Shown: positions 1 through 10,425, counted from the stretch's first letter. The stretch: DNA of 64,000 nucleotides from Sycobia sp. Sy_11 (GCA_018907035.1 JACCIC010000028.1:2772001-2836000), one strand, 5' to 3'. Translations and numbers: made by a program. Notes: generated from the sequence alone by a model not told the origin.

Positions 1-47
<47 letters not shown>
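1..47. repeat. (TG)n microsatellite, cut by window start
   Basis: About 23 uninterrupted TG units begin at the first base, so the true left end lies outside the window. It is a perfect alternating purine-pyrimidine run. Confidence 0.98.
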
Positions 48-52
<5 letters not shown>

Positions 53-124
53 GTATAAACCGCCCTTTTGGCCTTTTGAAATTTAATCTACCATCGCGCT
101 TCTCGCGGCGCGCAATGCCATCGA

Positions 125-152
125 CAGCAGCAGCAGCGGCGGCGGCGGCGGC
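125..152. repeat. (CAG)4(CGG)5 trinucleotide repeat
   Basis: Four CAG units run into about five CGG units. Trinucleotide repeats can be coding, but the frames here lead directly into microsatellites and give no recognisable protein. Confidence 0.85.
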
Positions 153-287
153 AACAGTGGCTCCAGCCTCTCCGTTTCAATCCCCACATCGATGATGCAT
201 ATGCGCTCCCAAGTCGTATCGGGCTCCTTTTGCCCTCCCCCTCCGGCCTCCCCGCCCTCTTTCTCTCGCACTGCGCTCGCGATACAC

Positions 288-290
<3 letters not shown>

Positions 291-335
<45 letters not shown>
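291..335. repeat. (TA)n microsatellite, 45 bp
   Basis: Perfect TA repeat inside GC-rich flanks, bordered by CACGTG on the left and GCGCGGG on the right. Confidence 0.98.
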
Positions 336-340
<5 letters not shown>

Positions 341-481
341 GGAATGCCCGCTCTGTCTTTGGCGCGCGCGCACCTGTATACGCTTCGATAATGTAGATCC
401 GAGGAGCGGGCCGCGGAATGCGGCTGATCCGCGCATTGGTGTGTCTCTCGTTGCTGGTTGTGTTTACTGCACTCGCCTGGT

Positions 482-483
<2 letters not shown>

Positions 484-533
<50 letters not shown>
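484..533. repeat. (TA)25 microsatellite
   Basis: Perfect TA repeat of 50 bp, again embedded in GC-rich sequence. Confidence 0.98.
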
Positions 534-534
<1 letters not shown>

Positions 535-768
535 CTCCGGGCGGGCCGTTACGACTGGCTGCAAAGGGAGAAGAGAGCAGCGTCGGTCTCCCCGAGCACG
601 CGGATCTAAAGAGGGGCGTGGGAGGAACAGCTCACGATCGGCACGCTAAATGAAATTAGAATATGAAATCGTTTCTACAGAAGAGAGAGGATGATAGGTA
701 ATAAATCTCACATCTGCCCGATCCACGAATCCGACGCGATCGCTAAGCAAGCGCGGCTCCTGATCTCC

Positions 769-770
<2 letters not shown>

Positions 771-824
<54 letters not shown>

Positions 825-867
825 GTCGATTGCATCCTTGGCTTTTGATATTCTCTCTCTCTCTCTC
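771..867. repeat. (CT)n microsatellite with satellite runs
   Basis: A perfect CT run of 46 bp (771-816) is followed by interrupted CT (to about 824) and a second short run at 852-867. Confidence 0.95.
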
Positions 868-1467
868 GATTTGATATCCGACGGATTTCAGGTGACTGGC
901 AGGACTCATCTTTTTTCTTACACTGCTACTGCAACACGCAACTGCCATGAATTTTCATTAATTCGAAATAAAATTTATGTTGCGTCCTGTGTTTTAGATA
1001 GCTATTGTTATTTCACATGTCAAAAAGAAATAATTTCAATAATGGTTCTGAATATTTTTAAATGATGTATTGTGAAATATATGAATTTCCCGTGTAGAAA
1101 TCCATTCTTGAATCTAACTAGTATCGGGTTAGTTTTCCTTATTAAATGTTCGGATCCAGAAGGGAAATCTAGTCCGATACTAGTTCCGATTTGTCCCACT
1201 TTTCATAGCATTTTATATAGAGAACGAGTTTAGCTATTGGTAGGTATACCAAGATAGAAAGTAGGCGCAATCTAGTCGGAAAATCTAAAAATTAAATTAG
1301 AATTTATAAATTTTTTTCTATATGCATTACTACGTATTACGTATTACGATTTACAGTTAACAATTAATAATAATTATTAATATATTTTTTACACTAATTA
1401 TTGTAAATTTTAATATTAAACATCTCCCTTGAAGATATAAATTATTTTATTTCGAGGGAAAAAATTC

Positions 1468-1545
1468 CGACCTCCGCTGAGTATCGAGAACCCACGACCC
1501 TACGATTCGTAAGCTAACGTATTATGCACTATGCTAAAATGCAAT
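1468..1545 (-). other. tRNA-like (SINE/tRNA-derived) segment
   Basis: On the minus strand an A-box-like TAGCATAGTG is followed by an anticodon-arm-like TTACGAA and then a B-box-like GTCGTGGGTTC. This is the order and rough spacing of a tRNA gene's internal Pol III promoter. The T-arm is imperfect (GGGTTCTCGATAC instead of GGTTCRANYCC) and the acceptor stem cannot be closed cleanly, so it is not a working tRNA gene. A loop reading ACG at the anticodon position would suggest tRNA-Arg ancestry, but this is uncertain. It sits inside the candidate TIR element, so it was probably carried as part of that repeat. Confidence 0.5.
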
Positions 1546-1688
1546 ATGCGACTACTATACTATACATATGATCGTACACCACTTGAGATCATAAAATATG
1601 TTTATAAACACAAGATAAAACATACATAGTAAATCAATTTTTTAAATTCTTTCCGATGTTGGAAAGATCTGCAGGTGTTTATATATGA

Positions 1689-1689
1689 A

Positions 1690-1724
<35 letters not shown>

Positions 1725-1802
1725 ATATATATATATATATGCATGGATGCATATATAATTATACACACACACACACACACATTCATTTTTAATATATATA
1801 TA
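1689..1802. repeat. Compound (AAAT)n-(TA)n-(AC)n microsatellite
   Basis: AAAT units (to about 1726) run into TA (to 1740), then after a 22-bp spacer into AC (1763-1780) and a short TA (1792-1802). Confidence 0.95.
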
Positions 1803-1825
1803 TTTAATTTTCGTGCGCATAAGGT

Positions 1826-2125
1826 CTTGACTAGAAAAGACATCGTTCTTTCCAATATTAGAAAAAGTTGAGGAAATCTAACTAGAATCAAAACAGAAAA
1901 CCTAACCATTTCCTTAATTCTCCTACTTGGCAGATTCCACCTAGAAAAACGTCATTCTTTCCAAAATAGGGAGAAGTTAAGGAAATCTGACTAGATCTAA
2001 GATAGAAAGCCTGATAATTTCCTTAAGTTTTCTACTTGTAAAATTTTGACTAGTGAAAACACGTATTTCTTTCTAACATCAATAAATGATAAGCAAATCT
2101 GAATAAAATTGAGAAAGTAATAATT
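1826..2125. repeat. Tandem repeat, period about 110 bp, 2.7 copies
   Basis: Three units begin with an anchor near CTAG at 1831, 1941 and 2050, giving periods of 110 and 109 bp. Each contains a TTCTTTC block, a GGAAATCT-NACTAG block and a TTTCCTTAA block in the same order. The third unit is partial and the copies have diverged. It lies in the right part of the candidate TIR element. Confidence 0.8.
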
Positions 2126-2577
2126 AATATAAGATGATTATTAGATGATCGAAGGGAAATCTAACTACATGAGGAAATCATCAGTAATACTGACTAGGAT
2201 CTAGCCCGAACTAGAGATATGTCGAGTATATTTCTGCACGGGCCACTGTTAAATTTATTTTTAGAAAGAACGTACATACTATACATAAATAGTACAACAT
2301 AGCAACATCCAGTAGAATGATCCACCTGTTCACATGATCAACAACGCACTACACAGAAAGGACACGAGCAGTCCAAACTATTTATTAATGTCAATGTTTC
2401 GGAATATTCAATTTCTATTCGTATTCAAGATGGAATAACTACAGTTAGAATAAAATTATTACTATGTTACAAAGATTATTATACTACTGTAGAATTTTTT
2501 ATGATAATAATACTTATTATTATAATTGTCATTATTTAAAAAAATCAACTATTTGATAATTAATTGAAGGAGCTTCT

Positions 2578-2974
2578 TAGTTATACAATAATTTAATTGT
2601 ACTTATGTCGACTGCCCATATAGAAATTAATAAACATTTTTTTTATTGGTCTTACAGTCCAATCAATTCCATCTAAAAATAAAAAATAAAAATAAAAATA
2701 AATAAAAATAAAATAAAAATTAAAAATAAAAATTGAATTAAAAATTAACTTAAAGGTCAGACTCTCCTTGTTTACATTCACCCCCGTAGACTAATCTGTA
2801 TGTAAACAAGGACAGTCTGACTGTCATTATAATTTCAATTTAATTTTTAATTCAATTTTATTTTTAATTTTTATTTTATTTTTATTTATTTTTATTATTA
2901 TTTTTTATTTTTAGATTGAACTGATTGGACTGTAAGACCATTAAAAAATATTTATTAATTAGTTATACAATAAT
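2578..2974. mobile_element. Long hairpin (fold-back) element with 15-bp direct repeats
   Basis: Two near-perfect inverted arms (2625-2776 and 2801-2960, about 150 bp each) enclose a 24-base loop. Each arm contains TTGGACTGTAAGACCA or its complement, a long AAAAT-rich tract and TGTAAACAAG at the inner end. The identical 15-mer TAGTTATACAATAAT occurs at 2578-2592 and 2960-2974, immediately after the right arm and about 32 bases before the left arm. That pattern fits a target-site duplication around a fold-back element or MITE. If transcribed, the arms would form a dsRNA stem of about 150 bp. No coding potential is visible. The arms and direct repeat are seen directly. Mobility is inference. Confidence 0.7.
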
Positions 2975-3344
2975 CTAAATAATTCGCATAATTAAACGAT
3001 AAAGATAATTTATGTTCCTTTTGAATAGCTGGACTATTCTATTGATATTAATTTTTTAACATTTTTGGATGTCGTCTAATTTTTTACTGACTTATTAAAT
3101 ATACGAAAAATATAACTAAAGTGAAAGAATGACAATTTGTCTAGTTAGAGGTAGAATACAGCCGTGTGGGTATAGACTGTTATGCAATTCTTTCACTATA
3201 TTAGTTTTATAAATAAAAAACAATCTAACGACATTCTGATTACAGTTATAAGGTTATTCTTTACCGATGAAAATGCAGTTGTGAAATTCTTCTTCAATTT
3301 CATCGAATTTATTCATTTCGTATTACTTAACGTGTATATGTGTA

Positions 3345-3398
<54 letters not shown>

Positions 3399-3540
3399 AA
3401 TATGTGACTGTGTAAATAATTCCAACAAGTCATTCCATCAGCGGTAGCACAATCCTCGGAGGCCTCGCTCAATTCCTTACAGCAGATCGCAGTCCAATGA
3501 TGGAAAAACCTCAATCATAATGCGAAATAAGACAAATTTC
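2975..3540. other. AT-rich DNA without a recognised gene
   Basis: The stretch holds one (TA)n microsatellite and no convincing exon. A short Cys-containing minus-strand frame at 3420-3514 is not supported by splice signals. Confidence 0.55.
3350..3385. repeat. (TA)n microsatellite, 36 bp
   Basis: Perfect TA run bordered by imperfect TGTATA and CATA units on both sides. Confidence 0.97.
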
Positions 3541-4238
3541 ATTTCAATCATTTCTTTATACGGGCCCCGAGCGGCTTCGATGATGCAGAAGCCCGCGCGC
3601 GGAGTGAGATATAACTTTGCGCCGTTCAATTATAGATTAGATAAATAATAATGAGATTTTAAATGGGAATAATTTAGTAAATAAATAATATCGAGTCGAT
3701 AAGGAATTGACGGCTGGATGCGGTATTAATTCTATTAGACGAGATATCCAACGTCTGAAATTGCCGTTCGATGTTTCCCGCAATCTTAATTCTAACGTTA
3801 ATGTCGCTATGCTAATTTAATAACGTTCGCGTTTGCGACGCTGATTACGTCCAAAGGCGACACGAACATTTCTCTAGCAAATAATTTTTCATTTCCTTTT
3901 TTCTATGTGGCAATGCTCGTGTTTCGGCTGGCAACTTGATAAGAGAAACGGACAGATCTCTCAGCGAGCGACTAAATACTTCTCCTCCCCCTCCCCCTCC
4001 CCCTCATTACTTTCTCACCGATCAACGTGGCACAAATTTTTTCGTCACTCTCACGCATGCGCATCGCACGCAGACGTGGCCGCGGCGCTGCCCCGTCCTC
4101 GCGCGAAAGCTGATCGCAGCCAATGGCCCCCCGATGCACGTATGCGGAGCACGGTTACAAAAGCCGATTAAGGGGAGGGTGGGGAATATCGGCGATCGTC
4201 CCGATAATCGAAGTACTAGTCTCACTATCGAGGCACGA

Positions 4239-4289
<51 letters not shown>
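4239..4289. repeat. Compound (TA)10(TG)15 microsatellite
   Basis: A perfect TA run changes to a perfect TG run at about 4259, giving about 50 bp of unbroken purine-pyrimidine alternation. Confidence 0.97.
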
Positions 4290-4290
<1 letters not shown>

Positions 4291-4452
4291 ATATGTACGT
4301 ATGCGATCGCTCGCGTACCTATACCGTACCGCCGTGACATTAAGGCAGGCACACACCCGCGCGAGGTCTCCCGACCGCGAATGAAATATTGTGTATAAAC
4401 AATGTAATAAGCGCTTTGCCGCAAAGAATGCACGCGCGCACTATCCCTCTCC

Positions 4453-4454
<2 letters not shown>

Positions 4455-4491
<37 letters not shown>

Positions 4492-4497
4492 TCTCTG
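4455..4497. repeat. (CT)n microsatellite
   Basis: CT run with one CC interruption near its right end. It translates as a long Arg-Glu run on the minus strand. Confidence 0.96.
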
Positions 4498-4790
4498 TCA
4501 TTTTCTACCCTCCTTTTTAAGCCTCTACCACTGTCCTTCTCCGGCTGGTTCGTTCGCCGCTCGCGCGGACCTCCTCTCTTGCGGATATTAAATCTTTTGC
4601 AATCGGGATTAGATGAGGTGTTTTTACGAGCGCGTGCGCGTGCGGCTCTAATCGGACGAGCATATAGATAGAAGCCCCTGCCCCACCTCGCCACCTTTAC
4701 ATATAACGAGCCCGCGAGCACCGCGGCGCTTGCACAAGTCGTATAGGCAGTATGAGCGGGCTAAGTGATATTCGAGGAGCAATAAATTTC

Positions 4791-5677
4791 GCATTGTAAA
4801 TTGCAATCGATTACCACTTACTATCAATTATGGATGTGTATATATATAGTATATGTATATTCCTATACGTGTAGTCTTACACATTTTATATACAGCGTTC
4901 GTTCAATCTTCAATTTATAATACATACGTTCTCTTTAATTAAGCAACATTTAGGTAATACAGATCCATTATAAACTTTTCATTATTATTATATTTATATA
5001 TATATACATTATTTTAGTACCCTCAAAATTTCTATCCTTAAAGTCAAATATTTCATCCTCCAGCGTCGCGTCGTCGCGTCCTTTACTCGAACCGACGGGC
5101 TTATATAATTCAACTCGCGCAACTGCCGACGATGCAAAACAATTGATATTCCCGGCATTTCGCTAACGTAAATGTGAGTCACGATGCATTCTCGATTAGA
5201 TTGACGGGGCAAGGTCGCCTCCACGCGATACCAGGGCAAAGACGAGAGAGAGGGAGAGGGAGATAATAAAAAAAAATTTGGTTCCTTTTACAAAAGTACT
5301 TGAGAAGTGTTTCACAGAGTGATGAATTTACATCGACTTCTCCCCTAGGTATTTAGGACAAATATGAAACTTTACATTATAAGACAATACGAGGAAAAAT
5401 TTTCGTGAATTATGAATTTGAATTATGAAGTTGAGTCGCCTTTCAAAGGAACAGAAAAGAACTCATTCACTATTAATACACTCACAACATGAAACATTAT
5501 TTAATGCGAATATCAAAAATAGTTTTTACATATATTAGTCGATCGAATAAAATTTATATCCACCCATTAATTCAAACACTCAAGTCAGTTATCCCTTAAA
5601 TACACGAAAATGTAAAACTTAAAGGCAGGCGTATATGAGAGAGATAAAACTAAATCAGCAAGAGCTACAGCATTTAG
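4791..5677. other. AT-rich DNA, nothing recognised
   Basis: Short TA runs occur near 4840 and 5000, with a small GC-richer patch at about 5060-5230. No gene, promoter or repeat family is recognisable. Confidence 0.5.
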
Positions 5678-5870
5678 CTAAGTTAGAAATGGTGCTTCTT
5701 TGTTTATTGCTGATTTTAATCTGCGGAGAAACAGAAGGGACGCATTGTGGGGACGCATCAGAGCAGGAATGTCGTTCCAGAGATGCGAACCCAGAGAGGA
5801 TAATCGTCTTATCCTACGCGAAATTAAGCAAGTATTACTTTTCCCTCTCCACGTAATAGATCTCTGGGAG
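5678..5870 (-). pseudogene. LINE (non-LTR retrotransposon) ORF2 C-terminal fragment
   Basis: The minus-strand frame contains SSLGSHLWNDIPALMRP and then LLFLRRLKSAINKE. This matches the pattern at the C-terminus of many jockey/CR1/R1-type ORF2 proteins: a W-N-x-(I/L)-P-x-x-(L/M)-R motif followed by F-x-x-x-L-K. Only about 60 residues remain and no reverse transcriptase core motif (such as YxDD) is visible upstream on this strand, so this is a truncated copy. A hydrophobic plus-strand frame over the same bases (5686 onward) resembles a signal peptide but is probably just the antisense shadow. Assignment to a particular clade is not possible from the sequence alone. Confidence 0.6.
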
Positions 5871-6131
5871 TAGATTTTAAGAATGTACTGTCCAGGTACA
5901 TGAGAGTGCATGAGACTATTCCTGAACTAGAGAGAGTCCTTGAAAATTCCAATGTGCCGTCCCGTCAAAACCCTTTACGTATCACAACAGCGAATTCTGC
6001 AAAACCTCTGTATAAACTTGCAATCGTTTTTCAATCTCACGCGATGAATTACGTAGGAGAACTAAACAATTATCTATATGAGGAACAAACAATGTCTGAT
6101 TGGTAATGCTTCGGACGTATAAAGAGAGCTT

Positions 6132-6135
<4 letters not shown>
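5871..6135. other. Flank of the LINE fragment, no recognised gene
   Basis: A plus-strand open frame at 5900-6106 has ordinary composition but no recognisable motif. It may be a further decayed part of the same repeat. Confidence 0.4.

Positions 6136-6170
<35 letters not shown>
6136..6170. repeat. (GA)n microsatellite
   Basis: GA run with one CG interruption near 6163. Confidence 0.95.
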
Positions 6171-6171
<1 letters not shown>

Positions 6172-6473
6172 TTTCTTCGCTATTATATACCCTCTAGCAT
6201 CATACGTATGCCATTTTTTACACGCACCGCTTCTCCGCAGCGGGCGCATCCACGATAGACTTCGTCCTTCTTTGAAATCCGTGGACCGACGACAATCCGA
6301 ATAATAATGGCAATCCTCCGCACCCTCTGTGCCATATATACTCGGCCGGCCGATAACGTTCCGATTATCATCGTATTCCCGAGGTCGGTCGTATCCACGC
6401 GCGGGCGCGTTACCGGCGTGGACGCGCAGCCACCATTTACATACGAATGGCGCGAAGGCGGCGTATATATATT

Positions 6474-6536
<63 letters not shown>

Positions 6537-6905
6537 GTTCGAGGGGAGGAAAGACGCGTTCGAAATTTGCCCGCGTGAGACGCGCTCATAGGACATTTCG
6601 AAGGGATGATAGCCCGCGTGTATATTGCCGGACCCTCTACGCCTAGTTTATAGGAAATTTATGGGGCGGGGGCGAGCGTTGCCGCAGGGAAGATACTTGT
6701 CATGTTGATCGGTAACGGGGAGAGAGCGACGTGTTTTGTGCCAAATCGCGGTAAAAATAAAAAAGGCGGACGATGCAAAACAACGGGGGGCGTTCGCTTG
6801 TATTGGACGCTGAGCTCATTTCCGATTGGGAGGTTAAGGTTTCGATGCGGAATCACCGAAACACTTTCTCGTCCAGTATAGAAAATTTTGCAGCTCGAGT
6901 TTATG

Positions 6906-6909
<4 letters not shown>
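6171..6909. other. GC-rich patch with a (TA)n tract, no recognised gene
   Basis: CpG-rich sequence surrounds a 52-bp TA run. The long minus-strand frame over 6183-6596 consists partly of translated TA and shows no domain. Confidence 0.5.
6484..6535. repeat. (TA)26 microsatellite
   Basis: Perfect TA run of 52 bp, preceded by imperfect TATATTTATATATACA. Confidence 0.98.
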
Positions 6910-6969
<60 letters not shown>

Positions 6970-6970
6970 T
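6910..6970. repeat. (TA)n microsatellite, interrupted
   Basis: A perfect 48-bp TA run, then a single T insertion and about six further TA units. Confidence 0.97.
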
Positions 6971-8128
6971 ATTCAGTAAACATTTGCATAATAGGAATTG
7001 GATAGGCCGATTCGTTGTTGGTCAGTGTACGAATCAAGAAGGACTTCGAGAGCATGCAAGAGGAGTATCGATATGCTAAAACGAATCCTCCAAGCTCCAA
7101 GGCTATAGTTCGACAAGATCATCAGCAAATAAAATAAGTAAGTATTTAAAAGTAGGCTAAAACAACTCTGGTAAATTGAGAATGAGCTCTGAAGCATGCC
7201 TTACTTATAGATATCAGTGCTCAAACTTGATGGCCCGTAAAAAACGAAGACAGGAAAGACTAGTTCTTATCAGTAGTATATAAATTAAATCAACGCTTCG
7301 TGAAATTTTTCAGTAAAGAGGAATTGAGTTCTAATTCACCAGCATATAAGTCTTCTAACATATTTTTATAATGTAAGTGGCGCAAACAGCAACTTTCAGG
7401 AAAAAATTCACAATTGAAGAAAGTTTTTTCGTTAGAATAACCAAATGCGGACGAATTTAAATCATAATAAAATTTATTTCACTACAGAACCTGCTATAAA
7501 TCATTAAAACTTCTTGACTATTTGAGTTGTATTAATAATACGAAGTATGAATAGCAAGAAACATAATACATGCAAAAAAAATATGAACTTGAACGTCTTT
7601 CAAAACTGTTGATAAAAAATTTTGATCAGCAACGCCGAATTTCACATAGTACGATGATCGTACGATCTATTTGGGGGTCCAACAGGTACAGTCCTACTTT
7701 TGCATTTTTGGGCGTTGCTTCAAAGGAATCGACGAATAATGAAGATTGGGATTTTTCAAAAATATCGATAAATCGAATCATCGTCTGCATAGATGTCAAA
7801 CTTATTAGTACGGATAACCTGGCAATACTGCTAAACGGACAACTATTTATTTATTTTTTCTAACGATATAGTTGCTCAACGATATATTTGTTAACGTTAA
7901 GCCCATATAAATGTTTCATTGTATGATAGCTGTTGATGAAAAATCAAACGTATTTTGGCAAAACATTTCCAAGCAGAGATTGTGATAAGTGATCAAAAAA
8001 AAAAAAAAATTATAGTTTTAGAATCATTTATGATTTCTTTCTTTCTCGATGCCGAATTTGTACTTTCGCAATTTTTCGATCGAAAATGGTCACGCACGTA
8101 ACAGAAAGTATTATTTTTTACCGAAACT
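6971..8128. other. AT-rich DNA left of the mariner fragment
   Basis: A plus-strand frame at 7570-7863 (97 codons) has AT-driven composition and no recognised motif. Transposase-like protein similarity fades below about 8130, and no mariner terminal repeat could be located by eye. Confidence 0.45.
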
Positions 8129-8400
8129 TCACGCATAATAGATGAGAGGTGAAAGGGAGCTGATATGGCGATGAATTTTACAGAAATTGTTTTGCCACAA
8201 TACCGGTCGTCTTTGTTGCATTCCTTCGCGTAAACGGCACATAACTTCCAAGAAATATCCTTTATTTATGGCCTTCTGATAGAAGTTCGTCATTTCATCA
8301 CCAGTTATGTACTCGCATAAATTCTGAATCGCTACTGGCTTCATTCATCCGTTTCTCGGCAAAATCTTCTCTCTTCTTTGAAATTGACTGCCACACACGC
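8129..8400 (-). pseudogene. mariner-family transposase fragment, internally deleted
   Basis: The minus-strand frame contains EYITGDEM and then INKGYFLEVMCRLREG, followed by MQQRRPVLWQNN. These correspond, in order, to three conserved mariner blocks: the ITGDE motif with the first catalytic Asp, the VNKEYYLEVMRRLREA-like segment, and the RKRPELWKN-like segment just before the second catalytic Asp (HHDNAPAH). The roughly 40-60 residues that normally separate ITGDE from the second block are missing, the HDN block has been lost, and the frame ends soon after. It is therefore a dead, deleted copy. Bases just right of it (to about 8400) may hold more decayed N-terminal sequence. Terminal repeats were not found. 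Confidence 0.7.
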
Positions 8401-9090
8401 CTCATGCGTCAAAGCTCAATCTTCGTTGACATTTAGTTGGCATAAGCAAAATGAAATGCTAATATCGTTAGCGACTTTTCTGATAATGTTGCCTCGATCT
8501 ACGGGAATCAATCGCTTTAAATCTTCGGCTCTCTTCTCCTTAGTTGAAAATGTCACTAATGACTCAAAGCAATAATAATCACGGATGCTTCCATGACATT
8601 TGTAGAAACGTTTTCATCACTTGGTTTACTTAAACATTTGTACTTGTTTACTTTTATATTCTAACAAACAAAGCTCACTAGCTCACTTTAAAAAAAAAAA
8701 AACAATGAAATCGGATAAAAATTTTATCGTAATTTCGCAATTTGTTCCATAATTTTATTATACTTCTAGTAATGCGGACAAGCATAATAATTATTTTGTT
8801 TAATCGATCCAACTCTTCGAAGCCACCAAATTAAAAATATCTCGTTACTTTTTCATTGAATGTTTGCCAGAATTCATAAAAAAGCCGATAAATTTTGCAT
8901 TTTGCAACAGTTTTAAAATATTTAATTATGAAATTATTCACATAGTCCTTTATTGATATTATACGTGGTGATTATTCACATTAAAAACCAATATCTGACT
9001 ACAAATCTACGAAATATAACCTGTTGACTTTATAATGCCTCCCCCCTCCAAGACCATTGGTATTATTAGATCATTAACTTAACAACCGCT
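8401..9090. other. AT-rich DNA right of the mariner fragment
   Basis: Poly-A rich, with no recognised gene. The plus-strand frame 8378-8575 overlaps the decayed transposase and is treated as its shadow. Confidence 0.45.
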
Positions 9091-9660
9091 AACCTACACC
9101 AATTCCGGCAGAAGCTCGACTTCATTACTGGTCGCCAATGTCCCGATCGTGGGAAAATCCGTAAATAATTGCGCAAAGCTCGGGACCATTGCAATTCCTC
9201 GCCGTCTCGCTCGCTTTGCGCGCGTTACGAGGCGCGCGAGCGCGTTTACGTAACGCGCAGTGTTTTTCGGCGATCGAGCGCGCGCGTCCATCGGCGAACG
9301 ACGTCCGCCGAGGAATCTCGGCGCGACTTTAACGAGGGGCCTTATTTGGCGCGATGGTAGGGAGGCGGGGGGGGGGGTGAAATGGCAGGGTTATAGAGGA
9401 GGTCGCCGCAGAGTTCGGGAAGCGCGGCCACCGGAGCGCGGAGCGCGAATCGTACAATTATCGGGGAAATTCGCACGGTTCGGACACTCGTTGGATTACA
9501 GTTCGGTAAGTCGTTATTTGGATGGCCGAGCGTGTTCGCTTTATGGGCGTTGGATAACTTTTACGCGAGTCGCTTGATATTTGCAAAATCCTCGTTCCAG
9601 CCATTCGGACATCTTCGAATACCGTTAGCTTTTCACTCGGCCTAACATAATCCTCCTTGG
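9091..9660. other. CpG-rich island containing a strong donor-like site
   Basis: Base composition changes abruptly to CpG-rich. On the plus strand GTTCG is followed by GTAAGTCG at 9506, a near-consensus 5' splice site. No TATA box is found upstream. A CAGTG at about 9259 could be an initiator. A 5' untranslated exon of unknown gene is possible, but no protein evidence exists. Confidence 0.3.
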
Positions 9661-9815
9661 TTCTTATATCATTATGCAATTTCGAGACTGTTCGTTCACG
9701 CCTGCATGAATAATAATATTCATTTTCCCTATCGACCGGTCTGTGTTGATGTTAAATCAAGTTATTATATTAAATGCACAGCTCTATCGTGGTGCATACT
9801 GTATATACATATACA

Positions 9816-9822
<7 letters not shown>

Positions 9823-9869
<47 letters not shown>
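9823..9869. repeat. (TA)n microsatellite, 47 bp
   Basis: Perfect TA run, preceded by imperfect TATACATATACAATATACA. Confidence 0.98.
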
Positions 9870-9873
<4 letters not shown>

Positions 9874-10387
9874 AATAACAGAGTTGAAAATACAAGCGTA
9901 GTCATAATATTAAAATTCAATTAAAATAATACACGTCTCGAATGACAATCGGTATTTCGCACTTGCGCGGTCGTTTCGCTCCATCCCAAATGAATGCACG
10001 CATAAAGTATAGTAGAGAATTATCATGGCAGCAAAAGCCGCTTAGCTTACGTCATTTATTCTGCAAATATATGCGATCCTCGTCGAATAGGGGGTGGGGG
10101 GAGGGAGGGTATTAAAAAGGAAAGAAAAAAAAAGTCAAATTGGAATTAGAAGAAGAAAAAATGACGGTCGGCGGATCTCTCGTACATATCCCCATTTACG
10201 GCATGCAAATGAGACACACGAACTGCCGTAAAATCCAGCGCCCTGCGCAGTTGTACGTAGTTCACCGCGACTGTAATCGGCCGCGGCTCGAAATACTGCT
10301 CCATGCATGTATCTCCCGAAGAAGAATCATTGCGGCGTGGCTTAAATGCCCATCAATCTCGAGCATGTCGAAACTCGATAAACCCGG

Positions 10388-10389
<2 letters not shown>

Positions 10390-10422
<33 letters not shown>
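10390..10422. repeat. (CT)n microsatellite
   Basis: Perfect CT run of about 33 bp, roughly 200 bases upstream of the CAGTC cluster near 10622. Confidence 0.97.

Positions 10423-10425
<3 letters not shown>

Larger units (their letters stand above)
48..1088. other. Microsatellite-rich, GC-mixed DNA without a recognised gene
   Basis: Both strands carry open frames of about 60-160 codons, but these translate (TA)n into Ile-Tyr runs, (CT)n into Ser-Leu runs and (GA)n into Arg-Glu runs. No domain or convincing exon is visible. A possible donor (TTTCAG then GTGACT) lies near 889, without a partner I can support. Confidence 0.6.
1089..2242. mobile_element. Candidate non-autonomous TIR element
   Basis: The left end reads CCCGTGTAGAAAT. 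The reverse complement of the right end reads CCCGTGCAGAAAT, one mismatch in 13, followed by weaker similarity (both later contain CTAGT and CGGG-CTAG/TTAG motifs). Inside are at least six copies of a GGAAATCTARCTAG-like subterminal motif (near 1111, 1162, 1269, 1872, 1981 and 2154), a tRNA-like segment, compound microsatellites and a 110-bp tandem repeat. There is no transposase frame, so it would be non-autonomous and about 1.15 kb long. I see no convincing target-site duplication, and I cannot assign a superfamily. The shared termini and the clustered motif are seen directly. The mobile-element status is inference. Confidence 0.5.
3541..4790. other. CpG-rich island without a recognised gene
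   Basis: GC content rises sharply and CpG is frequent (for example the CCCGCGCGCGG block near 3590). Long frames on both strands come from low stop density and from translated TA/TG and CT repeats. No TATA-Inr pair with proper spacing was found. Confidence 0.5.

Noticed and set aside
3420..3514. Cys-rich minus-strand stretch (ICCKELSEASEDC, then ADGMTC)
   Set aside because: Looks superficially like part of a small secreted protein, but it runs into a translated (TA)n, has no signal peptide and has no convincing splice borders.
5686..5856. Plus-strand frame with signal-peptide-like start and several Cys
   Set aside because: It is antisense to a recognisable LINE C-terminus, which explains the open frame better.
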